This document shows, in pieces, positions 1 through 8,800 of a DNA stretch of 11,602 bases (position 1 is its first letter; every line of letters begins with the position of its first letter). Both the position numbers and the translations under genes were made by a program. Origin of the DNA: Desulfoplanes sp. Its GTDB lineage: Bacteria; Desulfobacterota; Desulfovibrionia; Desulfovibrionales; Desulfomicrobiaceae. Where the stretch lies: contig JAQVZR010000026.1 of assembly GCA_028708105.1 (NCBI GenBank), positions 1 to 11,602 on the forward strand, in the 5' to 3' direction. The notes below the pieces were generated by a model, which was given only the letters and a program-made list of their open reading frames with translations, searched no databases and had not been told where the DNA came from.

Positions 1-656
1 CCTTTTTTTTCGGTCTCCCGGTCATGCCCTGCGCCATGGGATTCACGTTGTTCGCTTCGGCTATCATGGCCGGAGTGACCCTAAAAAATCCCCAGCGCTC
101 GGACACCATCATCGGGGTCCTCTGGGCTGCAGGCATGGCCCTGGGCATTATCCTGCTGGATATCACACCTGGGTACAACGTCGACCTCATGAGTTATCTT
201 TTCGGCAGTATTCTCACCGTGCCCCGTTCGGAGATATGGATCATGGTCGGCTTGGTCATCGCCATCATAATCGCCATCACCCTGTTCTACCGTGAATTTC
301 TTATTCTGGCCTTTGATCCGGAATTCGCCCGGACCCAGGGAGTTCATGTGGGGCTCATGCATTTTGTCCAACTGGCCATGGTCGCCCTGTCCGTGGTCAT
401 GATCATCCAGGTCGTGGGGCTCATCCTGGTCATTGCCCTCTTGACCATCCCCCCCTACATTGCAGGAAGAACATCACGATCCCTTTTTTCCATGATGATC
501 CAGGCATCCCTTTGGGGCATCGTCTTTTGCACCGCAGGCATGGCCCTGTCGTATACATATAATATTACCACGGGCGCAGCCATCATTGCCGTAGCAACGG
601 TAACCTTTTTCCTGGTACTGGCCTTTGACGCCCTCAAGCCCAAAACCCGAGGGTAA
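1..656 (+). CDS. znuB: Metal ABC transporter permease, ZnuB/ABC-3 family (5' partial)
   Basis: The reading frame is open from the first full codon at position 3, so the gene starts outside the window; the ATG at 24 is only an internal methionine. About 218 residues are visible, against roughly 260-280 in the family, so the first one or two membrane helices are missing. The visible part is a run of about six hydrophobic segments. It contains the family-typical stretch DLMSYLFGSIL, and a cytoplasmic loop with FDPEFARTQGV is followed by a helix ending in IALLTIPPYIAGR. These are features of inner-membrane permeases that import zinc or manganese with an ATPase and a periplasmic binding protein. 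That the metal is zinc is an inference from family resemblance. The partner genes would lie upstream, outside the window. It ends with TAA and is followed directly by a strong hairpin terminator. Confidence 0.88.
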   Translation, partial: FFFGLPVMPCAMGFTLFASAIMAGVTLKNPQRSDTIIGVLWAAGMALGIILLDITPGYNVDLMSYLFGSILTVPRSEIWIMVGLVIAIIIAITLFYREFLILAFDPEFARTQGVHVGLMHFVQLAMVALSVVMIIQVVGLILVIALLTIPPYIAGRTSRSLFSMMIQASLWGIVFCTAGMALSYTYNITTGAAIIAVATVTFFLVLAFDALKPKTRG

Positions 657-677
657 ATAACAAAATACCCAAATCCC

Positions 678-726
678 AGACCACAAAAAGGGGAAGACGA
701 TGATCGTCTTCCCCTTTTTGTGGTCT
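678..726 (+). terminator. Hairpin terminator after the permease gene
   Basis: The arms 678-700 and 704-726 are perfectly complementary over 23 bp around a 3-nt loop (TGA). The stem has a GC core (GGGGAAGACGA) flanked by A5 on the left and T5 on the right, so it can work as an intrinsic terminator in both directions. It begins 22 bp after the permease stop codon and would also face minus-strand transcripts coming from ilvC. Confidence 0.8.
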
Positions 727-829
727 TACGTGGCCAACAGCACGCCCATCTATCAACGCTGCAAGAGATGGTATGTGGTTCGACCGCGTGCGTACCTAAC
801 CATTTCACTCAGAGAGTAAAAATCTCCCT

Positions 830-1017
830 GCATCTAAGCACGTTTTTGGATAAAAATGTGCTTAGATGCGAGGCGCAAGAGCTTTTAAAACCGCAGGGTA
901 CCCCTCGTACATGAGGATTTTAAAAGCTCGTAGCACAACAGGTGTAAGGTCTTCTAACCTCGCAAGCTCGCTAAGAATTCACTTTACGAAGCAGATGAGT
1001 GCATTGTTATCCAAAAA

Positions 1018-1018
<1 letters not shown>
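830..1018. repeat. Palindrome-rich intergenic element abutting ilvC
   Basis: No gene is seen between 727 and 1017, and most of the stretch is inverted repeats. Arms 830-841 and 858-869 (GCATCTAAGCAC) pair perfectly over 12 bp. Arms 879-890 and 918-929 (GAGCTTTTAAAA) pair perfectly over 12 bp. 868-873 pairs with 958-963. The outer ends 842-858 and 1002-1018 pair over 17 bp with one mismatch (GTTTTTGGATAA core), so the element is bounded by terminal inverted repeats. Its right end overlaps the ilvC TAG stop. It has no reading frame that looks real. It may act as a transcript end for ilvC, or it may be one copy of a dispersed palindromic repeat; the latter is inference because only one copy is in view. 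Positions 727-829 hold nothing I can name. Confidence 0.55.
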
Positions 1019-2258
<1,240 letters not shown>

Positions 2259-2747
2259 CTAGTCTTCAAATTGCATGCTCCTGCGCAACGCCCCGGTGCC
2301 TGTCCGGGCGATTTCCTTGATACCAAACCGTTGCAGCAGATTAATGATCGCTCTGATCTTACCCTGGTCACCGATAATTTCCAGAGTCAGCTCCGAGGCC
2401 GCCACGTCAATAACCTTACACCGAAAAATATCTGCAATCCGCAATATCTCGGCCCGCTTGGAATCCTCAGCCCCGACCTTGATCAGGACCATTTCGCGTT
2501 CCACTGCCTGAAGATGGGTCAGGTCGACCACTTTGATCACTGTAATCAGTTTTCTGAGCTGTTTGATAATCTGCTCGATAATCTGCTCTTCACCCGTGGT
2601 GCAGATCGTCATTCTGGAGACCTCTTTTTCCAGAGTAGGGGCGACATTAAGTGATTCGATATTGAACCCCCGACCGCTGAAAAGGCCTGCAACACGAGAG
2701 AGGACACCTGGTTCATTTTCCACCAGAATGGAAAGTACATGGCGCAT
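2259..2747 (-). CDS. ilvN: Acetolactate synthase small (regulatory) subunit
   Basis: This is the regulatory subunit of acetohydroxyacid synthase; in the family it activates the large subunit and confers feedback inhibition, usually by valine. The 162-residue protein begins MRHVLSILVENEPGVLSRV, an ACT domain (about residues 1-75) with the typical NEPGVL turn and GRGFNIESL. A C-terminal small-subunit domain (about 80-160) includes RIADIFRCKVID and RFGIKEIARTG. The frame is open 54 bp further upstream, but the ATG at 2747 has a GAGGAG SD with 7-nt spacing and matches the usual family start. It lies 62 bp after ilvB, so the two are surely co-transcribed. Confidence 0.95.
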   Translation of the reverse strand: MRHVLSILVENEPGVLSRVAGLFSGRGFNIESLNVAPTLEKEVSRMTICTTGEEQIIEQIIKQLRKLITVIKVVDLTHLQAVEREMVLIKVGAEDSKRAEILRIADIFRCKVIDVAASELTLEIIGDQGKIRAIINLLQRFGIKEIARTGTGALRRSMQFED

Positions 2748-2754
2748 GGGAACA

Positions 2755-2760
2755 CTCCTC
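2755..2760 (-). promoter_or_regulatory. Ribosome binding site that fixes the ilvN start
   Basis: GAGGAG on the minus strand lies 7 nt before the ATG at 2747. It lies inside the longer open frame that begins at 2801 and supports the shorter, family-like start. Confidence 0.75.
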
Positions 2761-2809
2761 AAATAAATCCGGAGATCACTTCCGGGAGAGATGGATTGCA
2801 AAAAAACGT

Positions 2810-4504
2810 CTATACAAGCAACATATCCGTCAGGGATGCTCCGGCCGGTACCATGGGATACACATTTTCCTCCGGCTCAACGAGAACATCAATGATCGCC
2901 GGGCGCTTGGTGGCAAAGGCCTGTTTGAGAACATCCTTGACGTTTTCACGTTTTTCAATCCTGTATCCTTCCGCCCCATACGCCTTGGCCAAGGCCACGA
3001 AATCGGGATTTTTATGCAGGCAGGTGGAACAATAATTCCGGTTGTAAAAAAGCTCCTGCCACTGTCTGACCATACCCAGATGACCATTATTCAAAATAAC
3101 GATCTTCACCGGCAACTCGTAGCTGACAGCAGTGGCCAGTTCTTGGATATTCATCTGGATGGAACCATCTCCGGCAATATCGATAACCAGAGAACTCGGG
3201 AAGGCAAACTGCGCTCCTATGGCCGCAGGGAAACCATACCCCATGGTTCCAAGTCCTCCAGAAGTCAACAATGTCCGAGGCTTATGATATTTGTAAAACT
3301 GAGCCGCCCACATCTGATTCTGGCCGACTTCCGTTGCAATAATGGCTCTTCCTTTGGTAAGCTCATAAATGCTTTCGATCACCATCTGGGGTTTGATATA
3401 GGTGCTTCCGTTGATCTCGTAGGACATGGGCTGACTCTTCTGCCATGCCTGAATCTTTCCGATCCAGTCCCCGTGTTTTTCTTCCCAGTTTACAGGTTCC
3501 CCGGCGGCATCAATTTCCGAACGCAGAGCCTTGAGCGCACGACGACAATCGCAGACCATGGGCACTTCAACGGAAACATTTTTACGGATAGAGGTCGGAT
3601 CAATATCAATATGCACGATTTTGGCTTTTTCCGCGAAAGAACTAAGCTTGCCTGTTACCCGATCGTCAAACCGGACCCCTACGGCCAAAAGGAGATCCGC
3701 ATTATTTATAGCCATATTGGCAGCATACGTTCCGTGCATGCCCACCATGCCGAACCATAAGGGCTCGTTTCCGGGAAAACTTCCCAAGCCCATAAGCGTA
3801 CCGATAACCGGGATATGAAGATTTTTAGCCAACCAGATCAATTCTTCCGAAGCATTGGAACCGATCACCCCGCCTCCGACAAACAGGAGCGGCCTTCTGG
3901 TAAAACGCAACAGGTCGATCACCTTGCCTATCTGCCGCGCATTGGGTTCGTAATGCGGACTATAACTGCGCATATGGATTTCGCCAGGATACTCGTATTC
4001 GATCTTGGCCTGCATGACGTCTTTGGGGAGATCCACGAGGACTGGGCCCGGCCTGCCGGTACGAGCAATATAGAAGGCCTGTTTGATAGTCAGGGCAAGA
4101 TCCTTCACGTCTTTCACAAGAAAATTGTGTTTGACGCAAGGTCGGGTGATCCCGACGATATCAGCTTCCTGAAAAGCATCATTACCTATCAGGCAGGTGG
4201 GTACCTGCCCGGTAAATACCACAATCGGTATCGAATCCATGTAGGCTGTTGCAATACCGGTGACGGTATTTGTCGCCCCGGGACCCGAGGTGACCAGGCA
4301 GACGCCCGCCTTTCCCGATGCCCGTGCATACCCATCGGCCGCGTGTACGGCAGCCTGTTCATGCCTGGTCATGACATGTTTGAATGGGTACTTGGACATT
4401 TCATTGTAGATATCGATCGTCGCTCCGCCAGGATAGCCGAAAATCACTTCGACCTCTTCCCGGCGTAAACTTTCCAGCAGAACCTGGGCTCCAGTCAACT
4501 CCAT
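2810..4504 (-). CDS. ilvB: Acetolactate synthase large (catalytic) subunit, biosynthetic
   Basis: This thiamine diphosphate enzyme joins pyruvate to pyruvate or 2-ketobutyrate, the first common step of branched-chain amino acid synthesis. At 564 residues it has the usual length. In order it shows an N-terminal TPP pyrimidine domain with FGYPGGATID and the catalytic glutamate (about E49, in RHEQAAVHAADGYAR), and a central FAD-associated domain with GVRFDDRVTGKL (about 276-287). The C-terminal TPP pyrophosphate domain runs from GDGSIQMN to ILNN (about 445-473). FAD-domain motifs together with an adjacent ilvN argue for the anabolic enzyme rather than a catabolic AlsS. The frame is open 51 bp further upstream, but the ATG at 4504 has GAGGAG 9 nt before it and starts MELTGAQVL as expected. 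It is the second gene of the cluster, 60 bp after the DUF465 gene. Confidence 0.96.
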   Translation of the reverse strand: MELTGAQVLLESLRREEVEVIFGYPGGATIDIYNEMSKYPFKHVMTRHEQAAVHAADGYARASGKAGVCLVTSGPGATNTVTGIATAYMDSIPIVVFTGQVPTCLIGNDAFQEADIVGITRPCVKHNFLVKDVKDLALTIKQAFYIARTGRPGPVLVDLPKDVMQAKIEYEYPGEIHMRSYSPHYEPNARQIGKVIDLLRFTRRPLLFVGGGVIGSNASEELIWLAKNLHIPVIGTLMGLGSFPGNEPLWFGMVGMHGTYAANMAINNADLLLAVGVRFDDRVTGKLSSFAEKAKIVHIDIDPTSIRKNVSVEVPMVCDCRRALKALRSEIDAAGEPVNWEEKHGDWIGKIQAWQKSQPMSYEINGSTYIKPQMVIESIYELTKGRAIIATEVGQNQMWAAQFYKYHKPRTLLTSGGLGTMGYGFPAAIGAQFAFPSSLVIDIAGDGSIQMNIQELATAVSYELPVKIVILNNGHLGMVRQWQELFYNRNYCSTCLHKNPDFVALAKAYGAEGYRIEKRENVKDVLKQAFATKRPAIIDVLVEPEENVYPMVPAGASLTDMLLV

Positions 4505-4513
4505 GGGTGCATG

Positions 4514-4519
4514 CTCCTC
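4514..4519 (-). promoter_or_regulatory. Ribosome binding site that fixes the ilvB start
   Basis: GAGGAG on the minus strand lies 9 nt upstream of the ATG at 4504. It excludes the upstream extension of the frame (to 4555) as coding. Confidence 0.75.
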
Positions 4520-4564
4520 TTCCGTCCAAAGGTGCTCTATTTTACCGGTATACACACTATCTGC

Positions 4565-4786
4565 TTATTTTTTATATTTTTTAATGAGGGCTAGAATGCT
4601 GGTTTTTCCTGCCAGTTTTTGCTTTTTGACACTCTTTAACTCGACATTTTCCTCGGGAGTCAAAAAGGGTTTGGAAGACATCTTTTCCAGATATTTCTCG
4701 AAGGCAATATGTTGTTCCCACAACGCTTTGAGTTCCTCATCCTGGTCACAATACTGAGCAATCAATTCAAGATCACGTTGTTCCAT
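4565..4786 (-). CDS. DUF465 (YdcH-like) small helical protein
   Basis: The 73-residue protein begins MEQRDLELIAQYCDQDEELK, is highly charged, and appears to be almost entirely helical. The pattern, with one helix ending in LWEQHIAFEKYLEKM, a break at PFLTPEE, then a second lysine-rich helix ending KKYKK, matches the DUF465/YdcH family. Those proteins are small helical hairpins of unknown function. It has no cysteines besides C13 and no signal peptide. The SD CAGGAG lies 9-10 nt before the ATG at 4786. It is the first gene of the ilv cluster, 60 bp before ilvB, which suggests co-expression. No role in amino acid synthesis is known, and position alone does not prove one. Confidence 0.85.
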   Translation of the reverse strand: MEQRDLELIAQYCDQDEELKALWEQHIAFEKYLEKMSSKPFLTPEENVELKSVKKQKLAGKTSILALIKKYKK

Positions 4787-5078
4787 AGCCCTACTCCTGT
4801 TGTTTATATCAGCTCAGCATGAGCTGGGTTAACCTTTTTGCTGCACATCCGTTCGATTCCTGGACGCATAAAGCGTTTTGGTACCGTCCTCAACAAAAAG
4901 GGACGACAGACAATTACATACAACACCTTGCATTCTCGATCCATCCCAAAGAATTGAATTTTTCGTCCAGCACACCAACAATGCCTTTCTTCCAGGCTAC
5001 TCCAGCGAAACATCCACGCCCTTGGGGAGGCCATCTTGTGATATACACAACTCTTTCAAACTGCAGCATTGTAAAAAA
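4787..5078 (-). other. Long untranslated leader of the DUF465-ilvBNC cluster
   Basis: About 285 nt separate the predicted transcription start (near 5072) from the first gene. A perfect 7-bp hairpin, 4810-4816 with 4820-4826 (CAGCTCA/TGAGCTG), lies just before the DUF465 SD. A second hairpin pairs the CGTCC and GGACG elements around 4885-4906. I see no leader peptide rich in Leu, Ile or Val, no T-box motif and no T-run terminator, so a classical attenuator is not supported. An open frame of 51 codons (4914-5069) starts almost at the predicted transcript end but has no SD. The function of this leader is unknown. Confidence 0.4.
4914..5069 (-). CDS. Possible small leader ORF, 51 aa (doubtful)
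   Basis: An ATG at 5069 opens a 51-codon frame beginning MLQFERVVYITRWPPQGRG and ending in CCM before TAA. It has no SD, and the predicted transcription start lies about 3 nt upstream, so it could only be translated as a leaderless message. The composition (W, C and G rich in places) does not resemble a known leader peptide or domain. I list it because a real gene here would explain the unusually long leader. Chance is just as likely. Confidence 0.15.
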   Translation of the reverse strand: MLQFERVVYITRWPPQGRGCFAGVAWKKGIVGVLDEKFNSLGWIENARCCM

Positions 5079-5106
5079 ACTATAACAACATCATGAAAAA
5101 TGTTAA
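5079..5106 (-). promoter_or_regulatory. Sigma70-type promoter for the DUF465-ilvBNC cluster
   Basis: On the minus strand, TTAACA (5101-5106) and TATAGT (5079-5084) stand 16 bp apart, each 5/6 to consensus. The site lies just after the yggT stop codon and about 290 bp before the DUF465 gene, in an AT-rich stretch with no other candidate. The transcription start would fall near 5072. Confidence 0.5.
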
Positions 5107-5120
5107 CCGCATCTCCAGGA

Positions 5121-5426
5121 TTACCCTGGGAAAACGCCACTCAATTGGTACAGGGTTCTGATCAGAAAAATCTTCACAAACTGGATGGCTAAAAGAAGGA
5201 CCACCGGAGAAAAATCAATCCCGCTGATATAGGTAAAAGGTATCCACTTTCTGATTCTGTAAAAAACAGGCTCAGTCAGATTGCGCAGAATACGCACAAT
5301 GGGATTATAAGGGTCCGGATTGACCCAAGTAAGCAGCGCAGAAATGATAACCACCCAAAAATACAGGGACAGCAAGGTATCAAGCACGCTGGCAACGGCC
5401 TGCAACAAATTGGTAAAAACGAACAT
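5121..5426 (-). CDS. YggT family membrane protein
   Basis: The 101-residue protein has two hydrophobic segments (about residues 5-34 and 71-91). Between them lies the family-typical loop: WVNPDPYNPIVRILRNLTEPV followed by a basic amphipathic stretch (YRIRKWIP) and GIDFSPVVLLL. YggT proteins are small inner-membrane proteins; in other bacteria relatives are linked to osmotic tolerance or to cell division, but the molecular role is not settled. The ATG at 5426 has a strong AGGAGG SD. It stands alone between the HAD gene (196 bp upstream) and the ilv promoter. A weak promoter candidate, TTGACG (5520-5525) and GTAAAT (5497-5502) with 17-bp spacing, lies in the upstream gap. Confidence 0.9.
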   Translation of the reverse strand: MFVFTNLLQAVASVLDTLLSLYFWVVIISALLTWVNPDPYNPIVRILRNLTEPVFYRIRKWIPFTYISGIDFSPVVLLLAIQFVKIFLIRTLYQLSGVFPG

Positions 5427-5622
5427 GAATCCTCCTATGGAGCAAAAGGAACATAGACCTCGTTAAAAATCAAGTCGGGATCGCTATGAAGACAACATTT
5501 ACCTGTACCGCCATCCTGTCGTCAACTGGATCATCTGCGCGCATGCATGACAGATTCTGGACGCACACCGCCGTCAACGCATCTCCCAGCCATGATCAAG
5601 CTCATGCGGTACGCCCAAAATA

Positions 5623-6324
5623 TTATGTCCCGTTCCTTCCTGGATTCCGCGGGGAGCCCAACGCGCTCTCCAAAAATCGTCGTCTGAGATCCCAAAAATC
5701 GTGAACATGCACGTCTGCCAGCAGCTGCTCGTTCCTGTAGGCCCAGAAATCCACCTGTGCATTACGGTCCGTGACATCATCCACGGCAGAATCGCCAATA
5801 TAACGCACCCCGCTCTTTGCAACCCCCCAGGTCGCCAGAATGGCGTGGATACCTTCAGCATGAGGTTTGGCAAAGGTTACCTTGGCCGCGGTAATGACCG
5901 GAAAAAAATACTGTCGCAGATCAAAGGTTGTGAGGATGGTTTCCATGGTATCCAAACGGTTGGTGTTCACCGCACAACGGATATTTCGGGACCGCAAGGT
6001 GTCAAGAAGTTCATATACCCCGGGAGCGGGTGTCAGGTAGGGAATAAAAGCATGGTATTTCAACCGTTCCCGCACCAGATACATTTCCGGCATGCGTTCC
6101 TCAGGGATAATTCTTGTCAGGGCCTGGGCAACGGTATGCATGTGTGCATAGTCGAGCTCATCTTCGGTCAGCGCCGGCAGGTTCAGGGCAAAGCGGAGTT
6201 CATTATAATACCTCCGGTTCACTTCCCGGGAGTCAAAAAGCACTCCGTCACAATCAAAGATAATCCCCTGCACACCAGCTAAAGCGGCATCTCCATATAT
6301 GCTACGATTGTTCTTCATCATCAT
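5623..6324 (-). CDS. HAD-superfamily phosphatase, phosphoglycolate phosphatase-like
   Basis: The four HAD motifs are present (numbering from the ATG at 6324, 233 aa). Motif I is FDCDGVLFDS with nucleophile D24 and acid D26, motif II is AVNTNR (T121), motif III is the lysine in FAKPH (K153), and motif IV is GDSAVDD (177-183). A helical cap lies between motifs I and II, as in subfamily IA enzymes that dephosphorylate small molecules such as phosphoglycolate or nucleotides. The substrate cannot be told from sequence. The start is uncertain: three consecutive ATGs (6324, 6321, 6318) and an in-frame TTG (6339) are available and none has a good SD. The gene follows the acyl-CoA synthetase after 61 bp and may be read from the same transcript. 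Confidence 0.87.
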   Translation of the reverse strand: MMMKNNRSIYGDAALAGVQGIIFDCDGVLFDSREVNRRYYNELRFALNLPALTEDELDYAHMHTVAQALTRIIPEERMPEMYLVRERLKYHAFIPYLTPAPGVYELLDTLRSRNIRCAVNTNRLDTMETILTTFDLRQYFFPVITAAKVTFAKPHAEGIHAILATWGVAKSGVRYIGDSAVDDVTDRNAQVDFWAYRNEQLLADVHVHDFWDLRRRFLESALGSPRNPGRNGT

Positions 6325-6351
6325 ATAGTTGTGGTACAAAAGCTCATTTTA

Positions 6352-6374
6352 CTGCGCACTGACCTCTGCGCACT
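6352..6374. repeat. Short direct repeat between acyl-CoA synthetase and HAD genes
   Basis: CTGCGCACT occurs at 6352-6360 and again at 6366-6374, a 14-bp period. Each copy contains the palindrome TGCGCA. It could be a protein binding site before the HAD gene or a chance duplication. Confidence 0.3.
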
Positions 6375-6385
6375 TACTCCTCCCC

Positions 6386-8038
6386 CTACTTCATCGCCTG
6401 GGGAAAAAGCGTTGCGGACAATTCGCGCAGTTTGAATTTCTGGATTTTACCGCTGGCTGTCATGGGATAGGCATCCATGAAATGGACGTATTTGGGCGTC
6501 TTATATCTGGCGATTTTACCCCGACAAAAATCCCGGACATCTTCAGCTGCATAGTCATAGCCTTCTTTAAGGATGACAAAAGCACCGACCTCTTCCCCGT
6601 ATTTACGACTGGGAACACCAATCACCTGGGCATCGGAAATCCCTTCCATGGTATACAAAAATTCTTCCACTTCACGCGGATAGATATTTTCGCCGCCCCG
6701 GATAATCATATCTTTGATCCGGCCGGTGATGGTTATGTACCCATCCTCATCCATAACGCCAAGATCGCCGGAATGCAGCCACCCATCTCTGTCAATGGCA
6801 GCAGCCGTAGCCTCGGGCATATTGTAGTATCCTTTCATGACATTATAGCCACGGCAACAGATTTCCCCGATCCTGCCCGTGGCCACATGCTCGCCCGTAT
6901 CAGGATCAATAATAACCACTTCGATTTCGGGCATAGCCCTGCCCACCGTCTCAACCCGTTTTTTAATGTCGTCATGCACCCGGGTCTGGGTCATAACAGG
7001 AGAGGCCTCGGTCAAGCCGTAACAGATGGTAATATCGTGCATGTTCATACTGTCAATAACCTGACGCATAACACTGACAGGACAGGGAGAACCCGCCATG
7101 ATACCCGTACGCAGGGTACTGAAATTAAATTTGGGAAACAGACGATGCTCCAGAATGGCAATGTACATGGTCGGAACACCATACAGGGCAGTGCAGCGCT
7201 CACTTTCCACTGACGTCATGATCAGTACCGGATTGAAACCTTCCAGAATGATCATGGAGGCCCCATGACTCACGCAGGCCAACACTCCAAGGACACAGCC
7301 AAAACAATGGAACAGGGGAACAGGGATACACACCCGGTCCTTGTGGGTGAACTGCTGATTTTCACCGATCCAGAACCCGTTGTTTCCAATATTGTAATGG
7401 GTCAGCATAACTCCCTTGGGAAATCCGGTGGTTCCGGAGGTATACTGCATGTTAACCACATCCTGAGGGTCCAGCTTGTCCTGACGGGCCTGATAATCAT
7501 TCTGAGACACCATCTGGCCCATGGCCAGGAGCTCCGGCATGGAATACATGCCCCGATGTTTTTCCGGCCCCAGAAAAAATACCTGTTTCAGGTGTGGAAA
7601 CTTCGCACTCTTGAGAAAACCCCGGGCCTGGGTTTTCAGTTCAGGGACCAGATCGTATACTGTCTGGATATAATCGGTATCTCTGAATCCATCCATGATA
7701 AAAAGGTGTTCCGTTTCCGAATGGGTGAGCAGATATTCAAGTTCATGACTCTTGTACGCGGTATTCACCGTTAATAAAACGGCACCAATCTTGGCGGTAG
7801 CAAATTGCAACGTGACCCAGAAAGGAATATTGCTGGCCCAGACGGCCACTTTATGTCCTTTCTCGACTCCCAGAGCCATGAGCCCCCTGGCAGCCTGATC
7901 GACCACCTCGCCAAATTCCTTGTAGGTCAGTCGAAAATCTCTATCCACATAGACGACCGCTTCGTTGTCGGGATAAAGGCTGATTGTCTCGTCCAGCATC
8001 TGCCCTAATGTCTGGTTTCGCAAGGCAGGTTGTATCAT
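6386..8038 (-). CDS. AMP-dependent acyl-CoA synthetase (FadD/ACSF2-like)
   Basis: It activates a carboxylic acid with ATP to an acyl-adenylate and then transfers it to CoA. Motifs, numbered from the chosen start (550 aa), are [11 protein letters not shown] (199-209, phosphate loop), YGLTE (340-344), SGDLG (423-427), the hinge [20 protein letters not shown], and the catalytic lysine in TASGKIQK (K531). The overall pattern is that of medium- or long-chain fatty-acyl-CoA ligases; the exact acid is not predictable, and benzoate- or cyclohexanecarboxylate-type ligases look similar. The frame is open 84 bp further upstream, but the ATG at 8038 ([11 protein letters not shown]) has GAGG 6 nt before it, while the upstream ATGs lack an SD. 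It follows the XRE-cupin gene, which is the likely regulator. Confidence 0.92.
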   Translation of the reverse strand: MIQPALRNQTLGQMLDETISLYPDNEAVVYVDRDFRLTYKEFGEVVDQAARGLMALGVEKGHKVAVWASNIPFWVTLQFATAKIGAVLLTVNTAYKSHELEYLLTHSETEHLFIMDGFRDTDYIQTVYDLVPELKTQARGFLKSAKFPHLKQVFFLGPEKHRGMYSMPELLAMGQMVSQNDYQARQDKLDPQDVVNMQYTSGTTGFPKGVMLTHYNIGNNGFWIGENQQFTHKDRVCIPVPLFHCFGCVLGVLACVSHGASMIILEGFNPVLIMTSVESERCTALYGVPTMYIAILEHRLFPKFNFSTLRTGIMAGSPCPVSVMRQVIDSMNMHDITICYGLTEASPVMTQTRVHDDIKKRVETVGRAMPEIEVVIIDPDTGEHVATGRIGEICCRGYNVMKGYYNMPEATAAAIDRDGWLHSGDLGVMDEDGYITITGRIKDMIIRGGENIYPREVEEFLYTMEGISDAQVIGVPSRKYGEEVGAFVILKEGYDYAAEDVRDFCRGKIARYKTPKYVHFMDAYPMTASGKIQKFKLRELSATLFPQAMK

Positions 8039-8044
8039 GGAGTA

Positions 8045-8048
8045 CCTC
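8045..8048 (-). promoter_or_regulatory. Ribosome binding site that decides the acyl-CoA synthetase start
   Basis: TTGAGG on the minus strand (GAGG core at these positions) is 6 nt before the ATG at 8038. The earlier in-frame ATG at 8053 would place this SD inside its own coding sequence and has none upstream. Confidence 0.55.
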
Positions 8049-8148
8049 AACATACACATTATGGTTATAACGGTTTCAGGAACACTACGCCGACAAAAGA
8101 GCTGCAAGGCCCGACGGGTCATGCTTACGGAGTCATCTCGTACCGTTG

Positions 8149-8178
8149 AAAAACGAGCCCGGAAGAAACACGGGACTC
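8149..8178 (-). terminator. Intrinsic terminator after the XRE-cupin gene
   Basis: Read on the minus strand, GAG-T-CCCG (8171-8178) pairs with CGGGCTC (8155-8161) around a 9-nt loop, with one bulged T. It is followed by G and T5 (8149-8153). It separates the regulator transcript from the acyl-CoA synthetase, which would then need its own promoter or read-through. Confidence 0.55.
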
Positions 8179-8208
8179 ACTGCCTTCAGCAGTCTAGCAT
8201 TTTTTGTA

Positions 8209-8778
8209 TTACTCGGGAAAATACAGGACAGCATAGATTTCTGCAGGCTCACCACCCGCAGAACCGACATGGTGGGGGACAATGGAATTGTAATACGCGC
8301 TGTCACCGGGCTCGAGAATCGTGGTTTCCTTGCCGTATATCAGTTCCACCTTGCCTGAAACCACCACAATAAACTCCTCGCCTTCATGGGAAGAAAGGCT
8401 CTTGTCCTGCTCGGACTCGGGAAGAAGCTTGACAAAAAAAGGCTCCATATGACGGTCAATTTTGCCCTTGCCCAGCCCATAAAACCTAAGGGCTACAGAT
8501 TTCTTTTTGCTCGCCTGCATGCTCAACTCTTCCTGACGTTCATCAAGGCGGATCACAAGCGGATCTTTGCTGACTTCATCGTCCAGAAAGGTACCCAGAC
8601 GGACCCCGATGGCTCGGGCCACCTTAAGCAAAGGACCAAGGGAGGGGTACTCGTTTTCCGTTTCCAGACGGATGATGAAATCCAGACTCAGGCCGCTGCG
8701 TTCTGCCAGGTCCTGACGACTCAATTCATTCATCTCCCGAAATTTTTTAATACGCTCCCCAAGTTTTTCCTTAGTCAT
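8209..8778 (-). CDS. XRE-family transcriptional regulator with cupin domain
   Basis: The 189-residue protein has an N-terminal helix-turn-helix of the Cro/CI type (about residues 6-62: IKKFREMNELSRQDLAERSG, then SLDFIIRLE and YPSLGPLLKVARAIGV). A C-terminal cupin barrel (about 110-188) holds SHEGEEFIVVVSGKVEL, PGDSAYYNSIVPHHV and a final strand AVLYFPE. H131, E135 and H169/H170 are possible metal or ligand contacts. Such proteins usually sense a small molecule through the cupin and repress or activate adjacent catabolic genes. The acyl-CoA synthetase next door suggests an acyl compound, which is inference. The ATG at 8778 has an AGGAGG SD. A small palindrome upstream could be its operator. 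Confidence 0.93.
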   Translation of the reverse strand: MTKEKLGERIKKFREMNELSRQDLAERSGLSLDFIIRLETENEYPSLGPLLKVARAIGVRLGTFLDDEVSKDPLVIRLDERQEELSMQASKKKSVALRFYGLGKGKIDRHMEPFFVKLLPESEQDKSLSSHEGEEFIVVVSGKVELIYGKETTILEPGDSAYYNSIVPHHVGSAGGEPAEIYAVLYFPE

Positions 8779-8800
8779 GCAACATCCTCCTTAAAATACA

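Noticed and set aside
4810-4880. tRNA-like stretch on the plus strand with a T-loop-like GTTCGATTCC
   Set aside because: The flanking T-stem bases do not pair, the D-arm loop would be only 5 nt, and no acceptor stem partner is found.
4804-5034. 76-aa minus-strand open frame in the ilv leader
   Set aside because: It has no SD, its composition is rich in Arg, Cys and Trp like a random frame, and no family is recognised.
4787-5078. T-box riboswitch or 6S RNA in the ilv leader
   Set aside because: The GGTACC near 4880 lacks the TGG-containing T-box core and no terminator follows. No 6S-like closing stem with a central bubble could be traced.
5486-5704. 72-aa plus-strand open frame between yggT and the HAD gene
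   Set aside because: It runs antisense into the HAD coding sequence, has only a weak GGGA before the ATG, and has no recognisable content.
6325-6339. TTG start extending the HAD phosphatase by five residues
   Set aside because: There is no better SD than for the ATG cluster at 6318-6324 and ATG is preferred; the choice remains uncertain.
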